A DNA stretch of 64,000 nt, taken from NCBI GenBank assembly GCA_019693395.1, contig JAAMXP010001135.1:1-64000 (forward strand), written 5' to 3'. This stretch comes from Ettlia oleoabundans (Eukaryota; Chlorophyta; Chlorophyceae; Chlamydomonadales). The first letter of the stretch is position 1. Each line of letters begins with the position of its first letter. A program made the translations under genes and the position numbers. The notes beneath the pieces were generated by a model. The model was given only the letters and a program-made list of their open reading frames with translations, had not been told where the DNA came from and ran no database searches. Positions 35,188 to 48,700 of the stretch are shown here, one piece after another.

Positions 35188-38100
35188 ATGCAAGTGAAGC
35201 TTGTGGCGCTTGCCGCCCTTGTTGCCGCGGCCGCCTGCGCTGTGGACGGCAAGGCAAGCGTCTACTCCACTGCAGCAGGACTTGGTGGCACATTGCGGGA
35301 AGGCCCCTCCACCACGCAGGTCGGTTATGGCTTACAGCAATGTCGCCCCTGTCGCTGGCAGCCGGCAGGTGCGACACTGGCAACCGAGTTGGATTGCCTC
35401 CTACGACTCGGCCCGCGCAATGTGCATGTGCCATGAGTTGCCGCTAACGGGCTGCCGGCGGACCGACCGGCATGGGCCGCGCAAGCGCAGGGCTCCTCGC
35501 TTATCACGGGCTTGTGGCACGCTGATTGCGTTTGTCGTGATATCCGCTCCGTCAATGCAGGATGCGTGCTCAGCTGGTGATAGCGCAGCATGGTTGGTGG
35601 GGCGCCGCTGGCCGCTGGCTTGGTTGGTGGTCGCTGTCCTTGGGGTCGTGCTACTAGCATGCTGCATCCAGATGCTGCTGATGCAACAGCAGCTGCGGCA
35701 GATTCAGCTGGCAGTGAGCACCAAGCCTTCATGTCAGCCCAACTCTGCGAACCTGCCTGGCGGCGAGACACACCGCAGCACGCGTGACGGCAGCCAGCCC
35801 CTTGGGAGCTGCGGTTCTGGCGCTTGCAGCCAGCCTGCTCCTTTGGAGGTCCTTCCAGTTGCTGATGAGCCAGGGCAGAGCATGTCCAGCACCAGCGAGC
35901 GAGGCGGTGATGGCAGCACCCAGCAGCAGCATGCGACAGTTGAGGCTCTGCCCACAACATCCCAGGACGAGTGCCCCGCCAGTTTCCCAACGCCCTTCCT
36001 GTCTGAGGCATACAGGCATCCGCTGTCCCCTGCGGCCTCCTTGTCCCCACGGGACTCAATGCGCAGCATCAATGACAGCAGCAGGCCGCCTAGGCACCCC
36101 GGCATGGAGCAGCGCCCTCCATCGGCACCAAATCTGTTGGGCACCCTTTTGGGCTGCTTCCCTGGCGAGGGCTGCGCCAGCCAGGAGGGCTCCATCGCCA
36201 GCGTTTCCTGCGGGCAGCTGGGCGCCCATGGCAGCCTGCCGCCCTCTGGAGCAGACACGCCCACCCTCCACTCGCCCTACGCCAGCGGCAGCATCGCCCC
36301 GCCATCTGACAAGCAGATGTCCGCCCTCCCAGAGCTTATGCAGCTGGTTGCAGCCTATCAAGCCTGCAACTCCACCAGCACAGTAGCAACGCAGCCCGCG
36401 CCCTGGTGGGACGTAAAAAACGAGGAGGTTACCCCTGTTCGCCTCTCCACCTGCTCCACCATGTCTGACCACGTGCTGCTGAGCGGCGAGAGCCTGGGCC
36501 TGCCCATGCGGCTGGCGCAGTCCCTGGTTGACCCCTCGGCTGTGGAGTACCTGCATGGCCCTGATGGCAAGCTGGAAAAGCTTGGGGAGGGTGCCAGGTA
36601 CGCTTTGCTGCAACGTACGAGTCAGCTGCGCTGCTCAGCTGCGCTCTAGTCAGTGCTGTGCTGTGCCTCGAGCGGGGCAGTACGGTCTCGTGTTGGCGTG
36701 CTACGGCGTGCCGTGCTGTTGGGCATCATCTGCGTGCATGCACTGCCGCGACATCCGTCTTGCTCTGCGCCGGCCGTTGAGGTTTGCCTTTAGTGCGCTG
36801 GGACCCGTGGTGACACACATCCTCAACCGCGCTGTGGCCGCCTGGCTCATGGGATTTCAGGGATTCAAGTGCCGCTGCCCCTGCAGTTCCAAGGTTTACA
36901 AGGCTCTTTACAATGGCGAGGTCATTGCCGCCAAAGAAATTGATGTTGACGGCAGCCCCGAAATGCGAGAGAGCTTTGTGACGGTGAGGTGGCAGACCTA
37001 TTGCAACCTTGTTAGTGTCCAAGGCAGTGTGCTTGCGAAGATGCGTTGCTCCAAATGGCGGAGTGTCCGGCAATTGGTCAAGCGTTGGTGGTTATGGGAG
37101 TGGACAGGTCTGTGTCGCTCAGCAAGCATGCCTGAGCTTACAACTTGTGGTTTCCTGTGCTGCCTCCTTGTTGCGTGCGCAGGAGGTGCTGTTGCTGCAG
37201 CAGCTGCGCCACCCTAACGTGGTGGGGTTCTTTGGGCTGAGTCTGACTGCTCGTAAGGGGGTGGTGCTGCTGGAGTACTGTGAAGGTAAGCCAGACAGGA
37301 TAGCAGCCTTTTGATGAACTCGGGAGCCGGTAATGCTTTATTTGCCTTGCTAGTGTTCATCGTATGGTTAATGGCCTACTGTGGTTCAAATTGCACTTGT
37401 GGCAGCACTCTTTCTGTCGTGCCCAAGCAGCCCTTCCTGGTGTGAGCTGTTTTGTGTGCAGGCAAGGACCTGCACTCTGCCCTGCAGCACACAGCCCCCG
37501 GAAATGGGGAGCGGCTGTTTGGCTGGTACAAGCGTGGGCGGCGGGTGGCGTACGAGGTTGCCAAGGCCCTAAACTTCCTGCACTCCAAGGTTGGTGAGGG
37601 CCAAAGGGCAAGAAGGCTGCAGGAAGCTGCTTTCGTAACGTATCTATGCTCTGCACAGCGTTGCAACTAACACCTGCGAATGCCGTTTACCTCTTCATTC
37701 CCAATGCTACCTGAAGGGCGTCACCCATTGCGACATCAAATCCAGCAACATCCTCCTGACAGCTTCAGGAGAAGCCCGGCTGAGTGATGTGGGGCTGGCA
37801 CGCCACCAGGCCATTGTAGATTCGGAGGCACGGGGCATGGGAACCTTTGCATGGTGAGCAGGCAAACACACCAGCAGTTTGTGCTGACCCAGCAAACGTT
37901 TGGCAAAGTGACATTTTGTTCTCAGGGGCCTCTTTGGAGGCTTTCCTTTTCCTCATCGGCCTATGCATGTTGCGAAGTGCGAAGTCTGGCGCAAGCATGT
38001 TTTACAACTCTTTGATTTACTAGCGCACGCTTGTTGCGCCCCCACGGCTGTTGCAGGATGGCTCCCGAGCTCCTGTTAGATAGCGACCGTGGCTGCACGC

Positions 38101-39180
38101 TGTCCTGCGATGTGTATTCGTACGGCGTCCTGCTGTGGGAGATAATTACCGGTGAGGGTGTCAGCCGTGGCTAGGCTAGTCCTTCTAGCCTGGCCAAGGC
38201 TGCATGTCATGCATGCTAGCTAGCCAGCTTGGGTGCAATTTGGCCACAGGGTGTGGCACGCTGGCTGTGTGCTGGCTGTGGGAATATGACGCCCTGTTGG
38301 CTTGCGGCATTGGTCAGGCAGCAAGGAAGACTAGCAGTAACCTCCCCGCAGGTGCTGCCTCCTCACCTCGCTGGTTGCCCCGCTTCATGCTGTCATTTGC
38401 AGGAGAACGGCCGTTGAGGGGGCGGCTGCGGGTGCCCAAGGTCCCTGAGGAGTGCCCGCAGGTGCGGGCCAGTGCCAGGGATCCACTAGGAAATGGTGCA
38501 AGTCATACGGCAGTGGTTTGAAAAACCATTTGTACCTTTTAATTGGTTGACTGCATTCACAGAGCCATGATGTGAAGGGCAGTGTGAAGGCATCGACAAG
38601 CCAGCAAACCCACTGGCTAGAACTCCAGCCCACCTTGGGCCAATCTTTCCTCCCTAAACCGCCCGCGAACTGTCCCTCCCTTGTTGCATTGCAGGGTGTG
38701 TGTGATCTGACAATGCGGTGCATGGCAAACAACGCTGCGGAGCGCCCAACTGCCGGGAAGCTCCTGCAGGAGCTTGGTGGGCTGCTGCTCAAGCGCGCTT
38801 TTGCCGCCGACCGCACCACCATCAACCTGCTGGGAACCAAGACGGGGGGAGTGGGCGCCGACGCCGGCTCTCCAGCTGGCACAGCTGCTGTTTATGACCC
38901 CAAGCGCATCAGTGCGGATGGTATCCCGCTGCGATCTCAAACCTTGGAGCCCGCTTCTGCGGCAGGCCTGCGGCGCTCCCTTAGCTTCAACTACCAGCTG
39001 CTGGTAGCGGCCGGCTCAGGCTTCAATAAGCCCACTGCCGCCGAGAGTCTGGCCGCAGTGAATGTTGATAGCCTGGATCTGGCGGCTTCATTGGAGTTGG
39101 ATCCTGGCCCCGCCAAACTGGAGGAAGTGGACTTTAATGGCCTGGCAGCGGCAGTGCAGCTAGACCCTGCACCTGCCTGA
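35188..39180 (+). CDS. Single-TM TKL/Raf-like protein kinase, first of tandem pair
   Basis: Nine exons close in phase: 35188-35319, 35561-36597, 36887-36983, 37183-37285, 37462-37589, 37717-37853, 38057-38151, 38403-38461, 38695-39180; 757 residues. Exon 1 starts MQVKLVALAALVAAAACAV, a likely signal peptide or anchor. Exon 2 gives one membrane helix (LAWLVVAVLGVVLLACCIQM), then about 250 disordered Ser/Pro-rich residues. Kinase: LGEGASSKVYKALYNGEVIA, AAKEI (ATP Lys), LLLQQLRHPNVVGFFGLSL, VAYEVAKALNFLHSK, THCDIKSSNILLTASGEARL, SDVGLA, MAPELLLD, CDVYSYGVLLWEIIT, ERPTAGKLLQEL. The HRD motif is HCD and DFG is DVG, so it is a non-RD kinase with Lys and both Asp residues kept. The C-terminal tail of about 115 residues is unrelated to known domains. 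The small ectodomain (about 20 residues between signal and TM) argues against ligand binding. Confidence 0.9.
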
Positions 39181-40951
39181 CAGCAACAGAATGCGGCGTA
39201 GACAGCCACAGCAGCAGCTTAGGCAGCAACAGCCAGCAGTTGGTGCAAACTCAAGCAAGACCTGGAGGCTTTTGCATGTGCATTGGCCTCAACACAGTTC
39301 ACCAGCTGATGTCAGGAATCTACCAGCGGCCGCCACTGCCTGGCACAGGCTTTGCATCGAAACTGAACGATTTCCAAGGTTGTTTTGCTTTAGAGAAGCC
39401 TCCACACAGTGGCAGTTTTTGCCACATAGTTGTGCTAGCTCCAGCTCCCGTACCCAGTTTCTTTTCCTGCCACCCTACTCCACTACCCCCTTCCTGTTTC
39501 ATCTGATGCAACGTGCGTAAACCGGCTCGCAGATCGCTGCACCAATTTGGCCCTCAAAGCACCACAACTCCTTTCACCAACGGGGTGCCCCACAAGGTGC
39601 CTTCCTTCCGTCACTGTGATCCTATAATGAAGAACAGATCCGCAGGGTAATTTGCACCCGTGTTCTTATCCTGGCATCTCACCATCAAATCATGAGAAAG
39701 CCTGTAGCTTTTGCTTCAACGCTCAGCCATCAAGGAACATCCTCTGTGGTACTAGACACCCTTTCAGCGTGCCCCTTCCACCCCTCCCACCTTTGCTAAC
39801 CCCTTAATCTCGTCAGTGCTTGTGTTGTTTTTTCCTATCGGGCCTGCTGCCCTGCATGCCGGCAGCTGGTGCCCGGTGCTGCAGGTTGACAAGTTTTCCC
39901 ATCCCAGTCGATCCTACCTACTTTCGCCTTGTCTCTTTTACATCATCGATTTCAAGATTTCTGCATGTGCAATTGTTGTTCGGTTTTCACATCCTGTAAA
40001 CATCAGTTGCGGGCTGTTGTTGGCTGATGTGGCAAAAGGGGCGCCGACGTGGCCTCAAGCTAACGCATCGCCGGCTAGGTTCGGGCTCCGTTGCAGTCCT
40101 CGTCAATACGTTGATGGTATGCTGTGGTCTGGCTTCAATTGATGTGAATTGGTCAGCGGGGATCACACCCATCCTGCTCCCTGCCAGCCAACTCATCACA
40201 GACGCAAGCTCAAGCGTGGCAACATTTTATTATTATTTTTATTATTAATGCGCTATGCGATTGCATTTCCCCCAGAAAACAATGCGTACAAGAACCCGTG
40301 GCTGCTTCCTGGCACGTATTGTGGCGAGGTCATGGCAGCGCATCCTGCAGGGCCCCCTTTCCCGACTGCTCCCCACATGCCGCCGCAGGCCGTGCCCGGC
40401 AAGCAGGGCATGGGTCACATATACTGGGGCGGCAATACCCATGACGAACATCGTGATCTTTGCCCTCCAGATGATTTACATTACCGTTGAGTGCAGCAAT
40501 TCCGGCATGAAGTCGAGGGGACAGGAATCAGCAGGCCGGAAAGCAGCAAACTCTCGCAGCCGCCCAGCGGCGTGCCGCCTGCCGCTTGAGACTCCACCTC
40601 TCCTTCCTCCGGCCTCCGCCGCTGACTGCCTCGGTTTAATGCAGTCATTATGTGACATTTAGATGAATTTTGCTGCCGGTTGTTCACCAATCGCGCGCCA
40701 CTTCCTATTTTTATGTTCCCAAACTTGGTAAAAGCAGCCTTCCGCCGCTCTTAGACTCCCAAGTAGGCTGTGCAAAGCAATTGAGAAGCATGGATGGGCA
40801 TGATTGCAACATTCGCCTAAAGGCCCCCGGATGGACATGGCGGCTCGACCCCGCTTGGGAACCGGAACCACAGAAAGCTTTTGGAGAGGGCGAAGCGTCA
40901 AATATCACTCTCTGTGAAACCAACAATGCTTCCTTGAAGCCCTTCTGTAGA
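39181..40951. other. Intergenic, 1.8 kb between tandem kinases
   Basis: Pyrimidine-rich 3' UTR-like sequence (39,400-39,960) followed by the second kinase's upstream region. A TTATTATTATTTTTATTATTA tract lies near 40,229-40,249. Small open frames have no domain. Confidence 0.5.
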
Positions 40952-43900
40952 ATGGGCTGGAGACTTGTGGCGCTTGGAGCGCTTGTTGGCGTAACCGCTG
41001 CGTTTTCCGTGGCGTTGCGCACCGATTTTACTGCGAAAGTCCTTGATAGCACCTTGCGGAGTTCCCTCGCCCCCCCGCCACAGGTCAGTAGTCTTGCAGC
41101 CCCTGCCGCTTCGACAGCAGCGCGCCCCAGCCTGCTGCGCACACGGTCCCTACCCTTGCGTGTTGCGAGAGGTGTAGAGGCGCTTTCGCCCCCTTCGCCC
41201 CGCCGCCCTTCGCCCGGCGGCCGCCGCTCGTCCCTTGTTCACAGTGAGCCCGGCCGGCGGGACCGCCGACAAGCCAACCTATTGCCCAAGCAGCACTGGC
41301 TTTTTCAATGGGTGTCTTGCACGCTGGTGTTCCCACCTCCACCTGCAAGCTGCAACCCTTTGGGCGCCTGCAGGATGCGCCTGCAGGATGCGCAGCTAGC
41401 GAGGCCGCAGCAGCACTGGCGAAGCCTGCGCGCTTGGCAGGGGCGCTTCTTGAAGCTGGCAGCGGCATCTTTGCCTGGGTGATTGCCGTGGCAGTGATGG
41501 GGGTTGCGCTGGTGGTGTGCTGCGCTCGCATGTTGTCCATGCAGCGGCAGCTGCAGCACGCACAGCTGCGGGCAGCCGCTCAACACGCTTGCGGGCGCGC
41601 TTGTGCCAGCTTCCTTGGCAGCGAGCGCCAGGACAGCTATTGCAGCCAGGTCCCTTCTGAGGTTGCCACTCCAGCGACCATTGAGCCAAGGAACAGCGAA
41701 GTTGGCACAAGTGGGGAGCATGGCAGCGACAGCCCTGAGGACCAGCGGAGCTCGGCTGAAATCCCGACCCCTCAGACCCCGGAGGACGCCCCCGCCTTCT
41801 CGTCGCCCTTTTCGTCGTCGGCACGCAAGCAGCCCTTCCCTCAGTCCAAGTCCCTGTCGCCCCGCACCTCGACAGGCGCCTTCCATGCCAGCCGCAGGCC
41901 GCCTAGGGTACCCAGCCTCACACAGCGCCCATCCCTGGTGCCGAGCCCCCGCGGCACGATGCCCAGCCGCATGTCAGCAGACAGCTCCGCCAGCCTGGAT
42001 GGCTCTTCCGCCTGCGTCTGCTGCACCCAGTGCAGCGCCCACGGCAGCCTCACACCACAGGGCACGGCGACTCCCGCGCTGCTCACGCCCTACTCCAGCG
42101 GTAATCTGGGGGGGCTGTTTGAGAAGCAAGTGCCTGCTCTGCCCGAGCTGATGCAGCTTGTTGCAGCCTACCAAGCCTCCACCTCTGCCAGCGCAGCAAC
42201 CACGCCGCGGGATGCAAGCATGGATGCTGCAGCCCCCCCGCCTACCCGCCGCTTGTCATCCGGGACCGTGACTGACCACGTGCTGCTGAGCGGCGAGAGC
42301 CTGGGCCTGCCCATGCGGCTAGCGCAGTCCCTGGTTGACCCCTCAGATGTGGAGTACCTGCACGGCCCTGATGGCAAGCTGGATCAGCTTGGAGCGGGTG
42401 CCAGGTACGTCACGCCTATAGCGTATGCTATACAGTGCCTTCCTTCCTTGTGATCTGCCGCTACCAGCTCAATACCAACGCTGCCCTCTGCTGGTTGAAC
42501 TGCTCCACCTGCCCAACCGCTAGATTGCCACGTGCTGCTGGAACTGCATGGTGCCATGCTCGTGATCTAGTTTTCAAGCACTGTTGAAAATTGGTATTAA
42601 TATGTTGACTGCTGGTGGTAATGCTGGGTTGCGTCCCTGCAGCGGAAAGGTTTACAAGGCACTTTTCAACGGGGAGGTGATTGCTGCCAAGGAGATTGAC
42701 ATTGGCAGCAGCCCAGAAATGCGAGAGAGCTTTGTGACGGTGGGTGGCTGCATTCACAGTATCTGCTTTGCAATATGCTGTGTGGTGCGGCGCAAATGTG
42801 AAGAGGAACCGCGCCTTGGTTGGATGGCACATGCAGCTGGGTTTGCCGATCATTTGGCGGCACTATATTGCTCATCCAGCTATGCCTTGACCCTGATGGA
42901 CTACTCCTGTGTTGTTTCCTGGTCCCCTCTTGTGGCTGCAGGAGGTGCTGCTGCTGCAGCAGTTGCGCCACCCCAACGTGGTGGGTTTCTTTGGGCTGAG
43001 CCTGACTGCCCGTAGGGGAGTTGTGCTACTGGAATTTTGTGAGGGTGAGCAGGTCGTGTGTGTGTGCAGCCTCCAGAGCATTTAATAGAGGAAAACGGGA
43101 CGCCACTGTCCAGCCAGAAGCACGCATGATCTCTTGGGGCACGGTGCATGCCCAGCTAGCATCCAACTGACTGCCAGCTGCCCGACACTGTGCTGTGCTG
43201 TGCTGTGCTGTGTGCAGGCAGGGACCTGCACTCTGCCCTGCAGCTCACCGCAGCGGGCACAAGCGAGAGGCTGTTTGGCTGGCACCGGCGTGGGCGGCGC
43301 GTGGCGTACGAGGTTGCCAAGGCTCTCAACTTCCTCCACTCCAAGGTTTGTCGGCTGTAAAAGTTAGTCAATACTGATAGCGACTCAGTGCTTCATTCTG
43401 AGCCGTCCTCTGGCTTGTGCACCACAGTTGCAGATGCGACTCATGTTTACCTTGTTTACTTGCAAGCTGCAGGGCGTCACCCACTGCGACATCAAATCCA
43501 GCAACATTCTGCTGACAGCTTCAGGAGAAGCGCGGCTGAGTGATGTGGGGCTGGCACGCCACCAGGCCATTGCAGCCTCTGACGCCCGGTGCATGGGCAC
43601 CTTTGCATGGTGAGCAGGGGCCAGCCTTGTGGCTGGGTTGGTGCGCACTGGCTGGGTGAAAGTCTGCAAAGAAATTTCGACAATAGTGTGCAACACAGAA
43701 AAATACAACAGGCCCCTTTGCTGCCCGCACTACAGGCAACACTGATCACCACTGAACATGGGTCAGGGGTGACATGTAGCAGGGCATTTGTTTATACCAA
43801 TCATCAGTGACATGCCCCCCACCCCCAACCCCACCCCCACCCCGCGCCGCTGTTGCAGGATGGCGCCGGAGCTTCTGTTGGATGCCAACTGCACCTGCAC

Positions 43901-44802
43901 CCCAGCCTGCGATGTGTACTCTTACGGAGTACTGCTCTGGGAAATTATCACAGGTGAGCTCCCCCCCGTCTTTCATGAGGTAGAAGGTACTGGCAGCATG
44001 TATGAGGCGTACTGACTCAAAATGTCTGCGGCTTAGCCATTTGGGTGGTTTGCTGCTGCTGTCTGGCAAGGCAGGCAAACTACCTTTTATCGTTGGTTAT
44101 GCCTCCTCGCTGCCCATCTGCAGGAGAGCGGCCTCTGAAGGGGCGTCTGCGGGCGCCCAAGGTCCCTGAGGAGTGTCCACAGGTGTGTGCCAGGGCTGGT
44201 CAGGTGGTGCACGGCGATCAGGCCTTGAAGGCTTCATCATCTGGCAAACCATCTTTCCTTCTGCGCAAATCATCCTGCTTGTCAAGGCAGTCTATCTCTG
44301 CTGGGCTTCCCAATTCAGGATGCGCAATCATGCATACTTGAGTTTAGGAAGTCAGTCTTCGCTCCTGCAGTCAAACTGCCCTTCTGCACCCCCTGACTGC
44401 TGCCTCTCGTACTGCATCTGTTGCGTGCAGGGTGTGTGTGACCTGGCCATGCGCTGCATGGCAAACAACCCTGCAGAGCGCCCAACTGCCGGGCAGCTCT
44501 TGCAGGAACTTGGCCTGCTGCTGCTCAAACGCGCATTTGCCGCCGACCGCACCACCACCAACCTGCTGGGAACCAAGTCGGGCGGAGTTAGCGTCGTTGC
44601 CGCTGAGGCTGAACCCAAGCGCAGCAGCACAGATGGCACCCCCCTGCGTGCTCTATCAATGGATCCCCCTGCAACAGGCATGCGGCGATCCATCAGCTTC
44701 AACTACCCGCTCCTTGTGGCTGCTGGCTCGAGCTTCAACCAGGCCACTGTCGCAGACTGGGGGCTGGCGGCAGTGCATCCAGAGCCTCTTGGAGAGCCAT
44801 AG
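40952..44802 (+). CDS. Single-TM TKL/Raf-like protein kinase, second of tandem pair
   Basis: Paralogue of the upstream kinase. Nine exons close in phase: 40952-41083, 41374-42404, 42643-42739, 42942-43044, 43218-43345, 43473-43609, 43859-43953, 44124-44182, 44431-44802; 717 residues. Exon 1 encodes MGWRLVALGALVGVTAAFSV (signal-like) and exon 2 one TM helix (FAWVIAVAVMGVALVVCCAR) plus a Ser/Pro-rich linker. Kinase: LGAGASGKVYKALFNGEVIA, AAKEIDIG, QLRHPNVVGFFGLSLTARRG, THCDIKSSNILLTASGEARL, SDVGLARH, MAPELLLDANCTC, CDVYSYGVLLWEIIT, ERPTAGQLLQEL. It keeps HCD and DVG, while its glycine loop (GAGASGKV) is closer to consensus than the first copy (GEGASSKV). The linker and tail have diverged most. 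The acceptor of exon 2 is chosen from CAG-GATGCG repeats because only that one keeps frame. Confidence 0.9.
43190..43216. repeat. (TGTGC)n repeat at exon acceptor
   Basis: About five TGTGC units directly before the acceptor of exon 43218 in the second kinase. Confidence 0.85.
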
Positions 44803-45798
44803 ACTTTATATGTCCCCGCGCTGGGTGCGCGATCTGGCAGCCACAGCTCGTGCTCGTAACGGTCGGCGGGAGACGCGAAGTTTAGCAAAAAAAATAGCGA
44901 ACCTGGGGTACATGCACCTTGTCATGAGCGAGCCTCTATCTATTCATCATTTGACCCCGCAGCTCTGCTGGCTGCCTTGTGCTGGGCTGGCAGACCACTG
45001 TGCAACTGGAATCAGAGGTATGTTGTTTCCTTTGATCCACGCTTCCACATCGTCGGTTTTGTCATCGACGGTTTTGCAAGTTCTTGTTGGGCTTCCATCC
45101 AGTGTCCTTCCCTGTCTCCTCCGGTCTCCTTCCCTTCCCCTGCGTCCTCTGGTCTTCTTTCCTTCCCCCCAGTCCCTTCCCTTCCCGCCCTTTGTCCTTC
45201 TTCCCCCCTCCCTTCCCTTGCCTTCTCTGAGAGATTACTAGCCACCTGACTGGGCCACTGATCGCCGCATTGTCGTTGGCCTCAGTCCTCAGGATTTGTT
45301 TCTGACACGGGGTGCCTTCCTTTTCCCCGCTATGATGTCCATAACACAGCACAGAATGACAGGACGACCTCTGCATTTCGTCTTGTCCTGCCATGCCCAC
45401 ACCAATCCATCAGCACCCTGCAGTTTTTTTGCCCTGTACCACCGCCGCCTCACTCGCCCTCCCCCACCCCACCCTGCCGCACTGGCATCCCTTTGCTTGT
45501 CAGGAAATCCTCCTCCCGCCACCGCAATGTCCTCATCAGTAGTTATTTATTAGCCTTTTGCCCTTCACCTCAGCGGGCGAGGGCCCCAGAATGGTGCCTT
45601 GTCCGGGGTTCATGCTATCTTTCACTGCCCTCCCTTCAGTTGCATTGTGGTTCATCCTGCCCTCATGCGATGTGCCTACGTTTTCTGGTTGAAAATCTGC
45701 ACGTTCCACACACCGCTGACTGTAAACAGGAATGTACACATGGAAAGCGGGAGTTAGGCTAGTGTTGCAAAGGCGGCGCTGACGTGGCGGTGTTGTTC
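44803..45798. other. Intergenic with pyrimidine-rich tract
   Basis: Downstream region of the second kinase. A CCTTCCC/CTTCCCC-rich tract spans about 45,100-45,240 and a C-rich stretch 45,450-45,480. No gene seen. Confidence 0.5.
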
Positions 45799-48700
45799 AT
45801 GAGGTCGGCGTGGCCATGCCCGCCGTTATGTTGTCTTCCAGTAATGGTCTCCCGAGAGTGGGCCTCGGTGTGCCGCTCGACGTTTGACGAGTTGCTTCTC
45901 ACTCGCGGCCAGCTTGCCTCCTGCGCTCCTGTCCTGAAGGCGCTTCACGGTGAGCGCGGCTCCTTGCTGCTGCCATGCATTCCAGCAGCAGCCGCCGACA
46001 GGGAATGCGTGGCAGCAGCGACCGCTAGGCAGGCAGCGTCGGCGACAAGTGATGGCGGTGGCACAGCCGTCACTGCCATACAAAGCCCAGCTGGACAGGG
46101 GCATTCGATACTCCTGTGTGGTACTACGGTATCGTAAACTTGGCCAGGAAGCTGTCCTCCAGCACCCACAAACCACAGTGCTGCCTACAAGCAACCCGTA
46201 GGGCAGCGTTGTACGCCAGACCGACGCGTTGTATTTGCCGTGCCCCAGCAGAGCATGTGGGCGAGGACCCAGCGCTGCTGGCTGGCGCGTACTGTGGCGT
46301 GAGGGAGAAGGGCGTGTATCGTCTGCGACGTGTGGCTGCTTGTCATTTGGATGAGAGCGGCCTGCCGACATTGGAGCTGGAGGTGTGCTGCCAGCATGCT
46401 TTTCAGCTCTTTAGCCAAGCATGTACTGCCCTCATGTGAGGGATAAACACCTGTTGTTCGTTGCACTGGGTGTGCGAACATGTTTGGCAGGTTGAGCGTG
46501 CGGCAAAGTAATTTGGGCGTTCTGTACAACCTCTTCCTCAGTGTTGGTGGGTGCTGGGTGTGTTGAAATCCCTGCAGGGTTTGGCGCATCCTGTGGCCTG
46601 CACGTCCATCTCTGATGCCAACCCCTTCAGCAGAGAGAAAGACGTGCTGTATAATTCAATGGGACGAGCGGCACTTGAAAGGCTACAGGAGGAGCTGGGT
46701 GCTGCGAAGGGGCATCCATCCTTGGATCGACCAGCTGCAGCGGCAGCCATCTGGCGGAAGAAAGTGCTGCTGGGCTGGACCCCAAGCCTTGAGGAGTTTA
46801 TTCGCAGCATGGGCATCAGGCACGCGTGCTGCCTTTGCCTGCTGGCTGGCCACCCTTAGTTCGCCTTCTCGCCATTGTTCACCTGCAGCAAAGCTGGGAT
46901 CTGGATGTTCACTGTCTCCTGGTTTGCCTGACCTCGCAACTTCTGGCATTCCCTGCTCGCGTCGTCGTTGACTTGTCAGTTCAAGTTCATACATATGCAT
47001 CAACACGATGTGCAGGAAGCTGGTGGACGACTTGCGGGATCCTGTGAGGCTGGGGGAGCAGGAGGCTAGCCTGGTGCCTCCGTACCGCCAACCGCCGCCT
47101 GGTGAGCAGCACCCAGCACCCACAAATGCTTGCTTGTGTGCATGAATCAAGCTGCATTTGTGCCGTCCGTCCCATCGTTCTGCTGCACTGCAACCTTGGA
47201 TTGTGGTACTTGCTGTAGGCGACCACTGGTCCGAGCAGCAGCAACACCTTCAGCAACAGCAGCCGCCGCAGCAGCAGTCGCAGGTTGAGCAGGTGCAGCC
47301 CATGCTGCCGCCCCTGCAGCATGCACAGCCTCTACCACCACTGCAGCAGCAGCAGCAGCATTCACAGCCTCAGCCACGGCAGCAGTGGCGGAACACGCCA
47401 CAGCAGCAGCTTAACAACCATACCCCTTGGCAGCCCCAGCCGCAAACCGCTTTGCTTGCATCTATGGATTCAGGAGACATGCGTGGCATCATTGCGCCTT
47501 CCTTGGATTCCATACCCTTTGGCACAACTCAACAGGCTGCCCAACACCAAGCAGGCTTGCCAGCACCCCACCAGGTGCCAGACGGTCCTGCACCGATGCA
47601 GCGGCACCCGAGCCTGCCCACAGCAGCACCTCTGCCACAGCGCCAGCCAAGCAGCGCACAGGAGGCTTGCTCTGGCCGCCCCCAGCCAGCCACAGCCCCA
47701 TCTGCTGCGGATTCTGCAGCAGGCCCTGCAGCTGAGCCAGCGGCAAAGTTCTACGAGCTTCTTGTGTTTGACCTGCCCAGCAACACAACAAACGGCAGCC
47801 TTGCAAGCTTTTTCAGGTAGGTAGCAAACAACATTTTGCAAGCGTTCTGGTTCTCCGCACTGCAGGTTGTTCCGTTCACCAAAGTCATGACAATCTTCGA
47901 CCCCGCTTTCCCAACTTGCTCCCACAAGCAGGGGTTGTTTCCCTTCTGTCTATTCCGCCCAAGTTTGGACCCCGCCCGCCAATCTGGGTGCCACCTGCTT
48001 CCAGTGGGCCAGCGTGCGCTTTCAGCGAAGGGAGGAGAGAGATGAGGCTGCTGATCAGGTAAGGCAATTATTGGGGGTCAGCAGTGTGCTTTGCAATTCA
48101 TGCCCTTCCGTTGACATGAGCAGGCAATCAGACAGGAGCAGTTGGATAGATTCTTGCAGCTTTTATGAGTGCCCCATGCCTTTCGCCAACAATGTTGTTC
48201 AGCTGTCTGCCATGGCTGCAGATGACATGGTCGTTCCTGGGCTGCACCATCTCAGTTGCCCTGCCAGATGCAGAACTGCACCCAGGCGCAGCCACCGCAA
48301 AGCCCCAATTGCCAAAGGCAGGCCAGCAGCCCCCCGAATTTCGGCTGTATGTCGGCAGCTTGTCTTCAAACGTCACCGCTCCCCAGCTGGCAGCCCTGTT
48401 CAAGTGAGCTCTTGTACACGCTTATGCGAGACATATGCGTATTGCATTTGGTCCTGCATGATAAAACAGTGGTTTTCACCTTGCTTGCTTGATGATCATC
48501 GAGTCATACTGCCCTCCATTGCAGGAAGCGCTTCTTTTCCGTTCTGTCGGGCAGGCTGAATGCGCCTAAAAAGGACGAACGGCTGCTGGTGGCCAGGGGT
48601 TTTGGTCGGCCAAACCGCAGCGGGTTTGTAAGCTTTGGCCTCCGATCGCAGCGCGATGCGGCTTTGGAGGAGGTGAGTCTCAGCTGCCCGTTGCAAGCTT

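Noticed and set aside
45100..45240. CCTTCCC-rich tract as a polypyrimidine regulatory element or R-loop site
   Set aside because: It is simple pyrimidine-rich 3'-flank sequence; nothing else supports a function.
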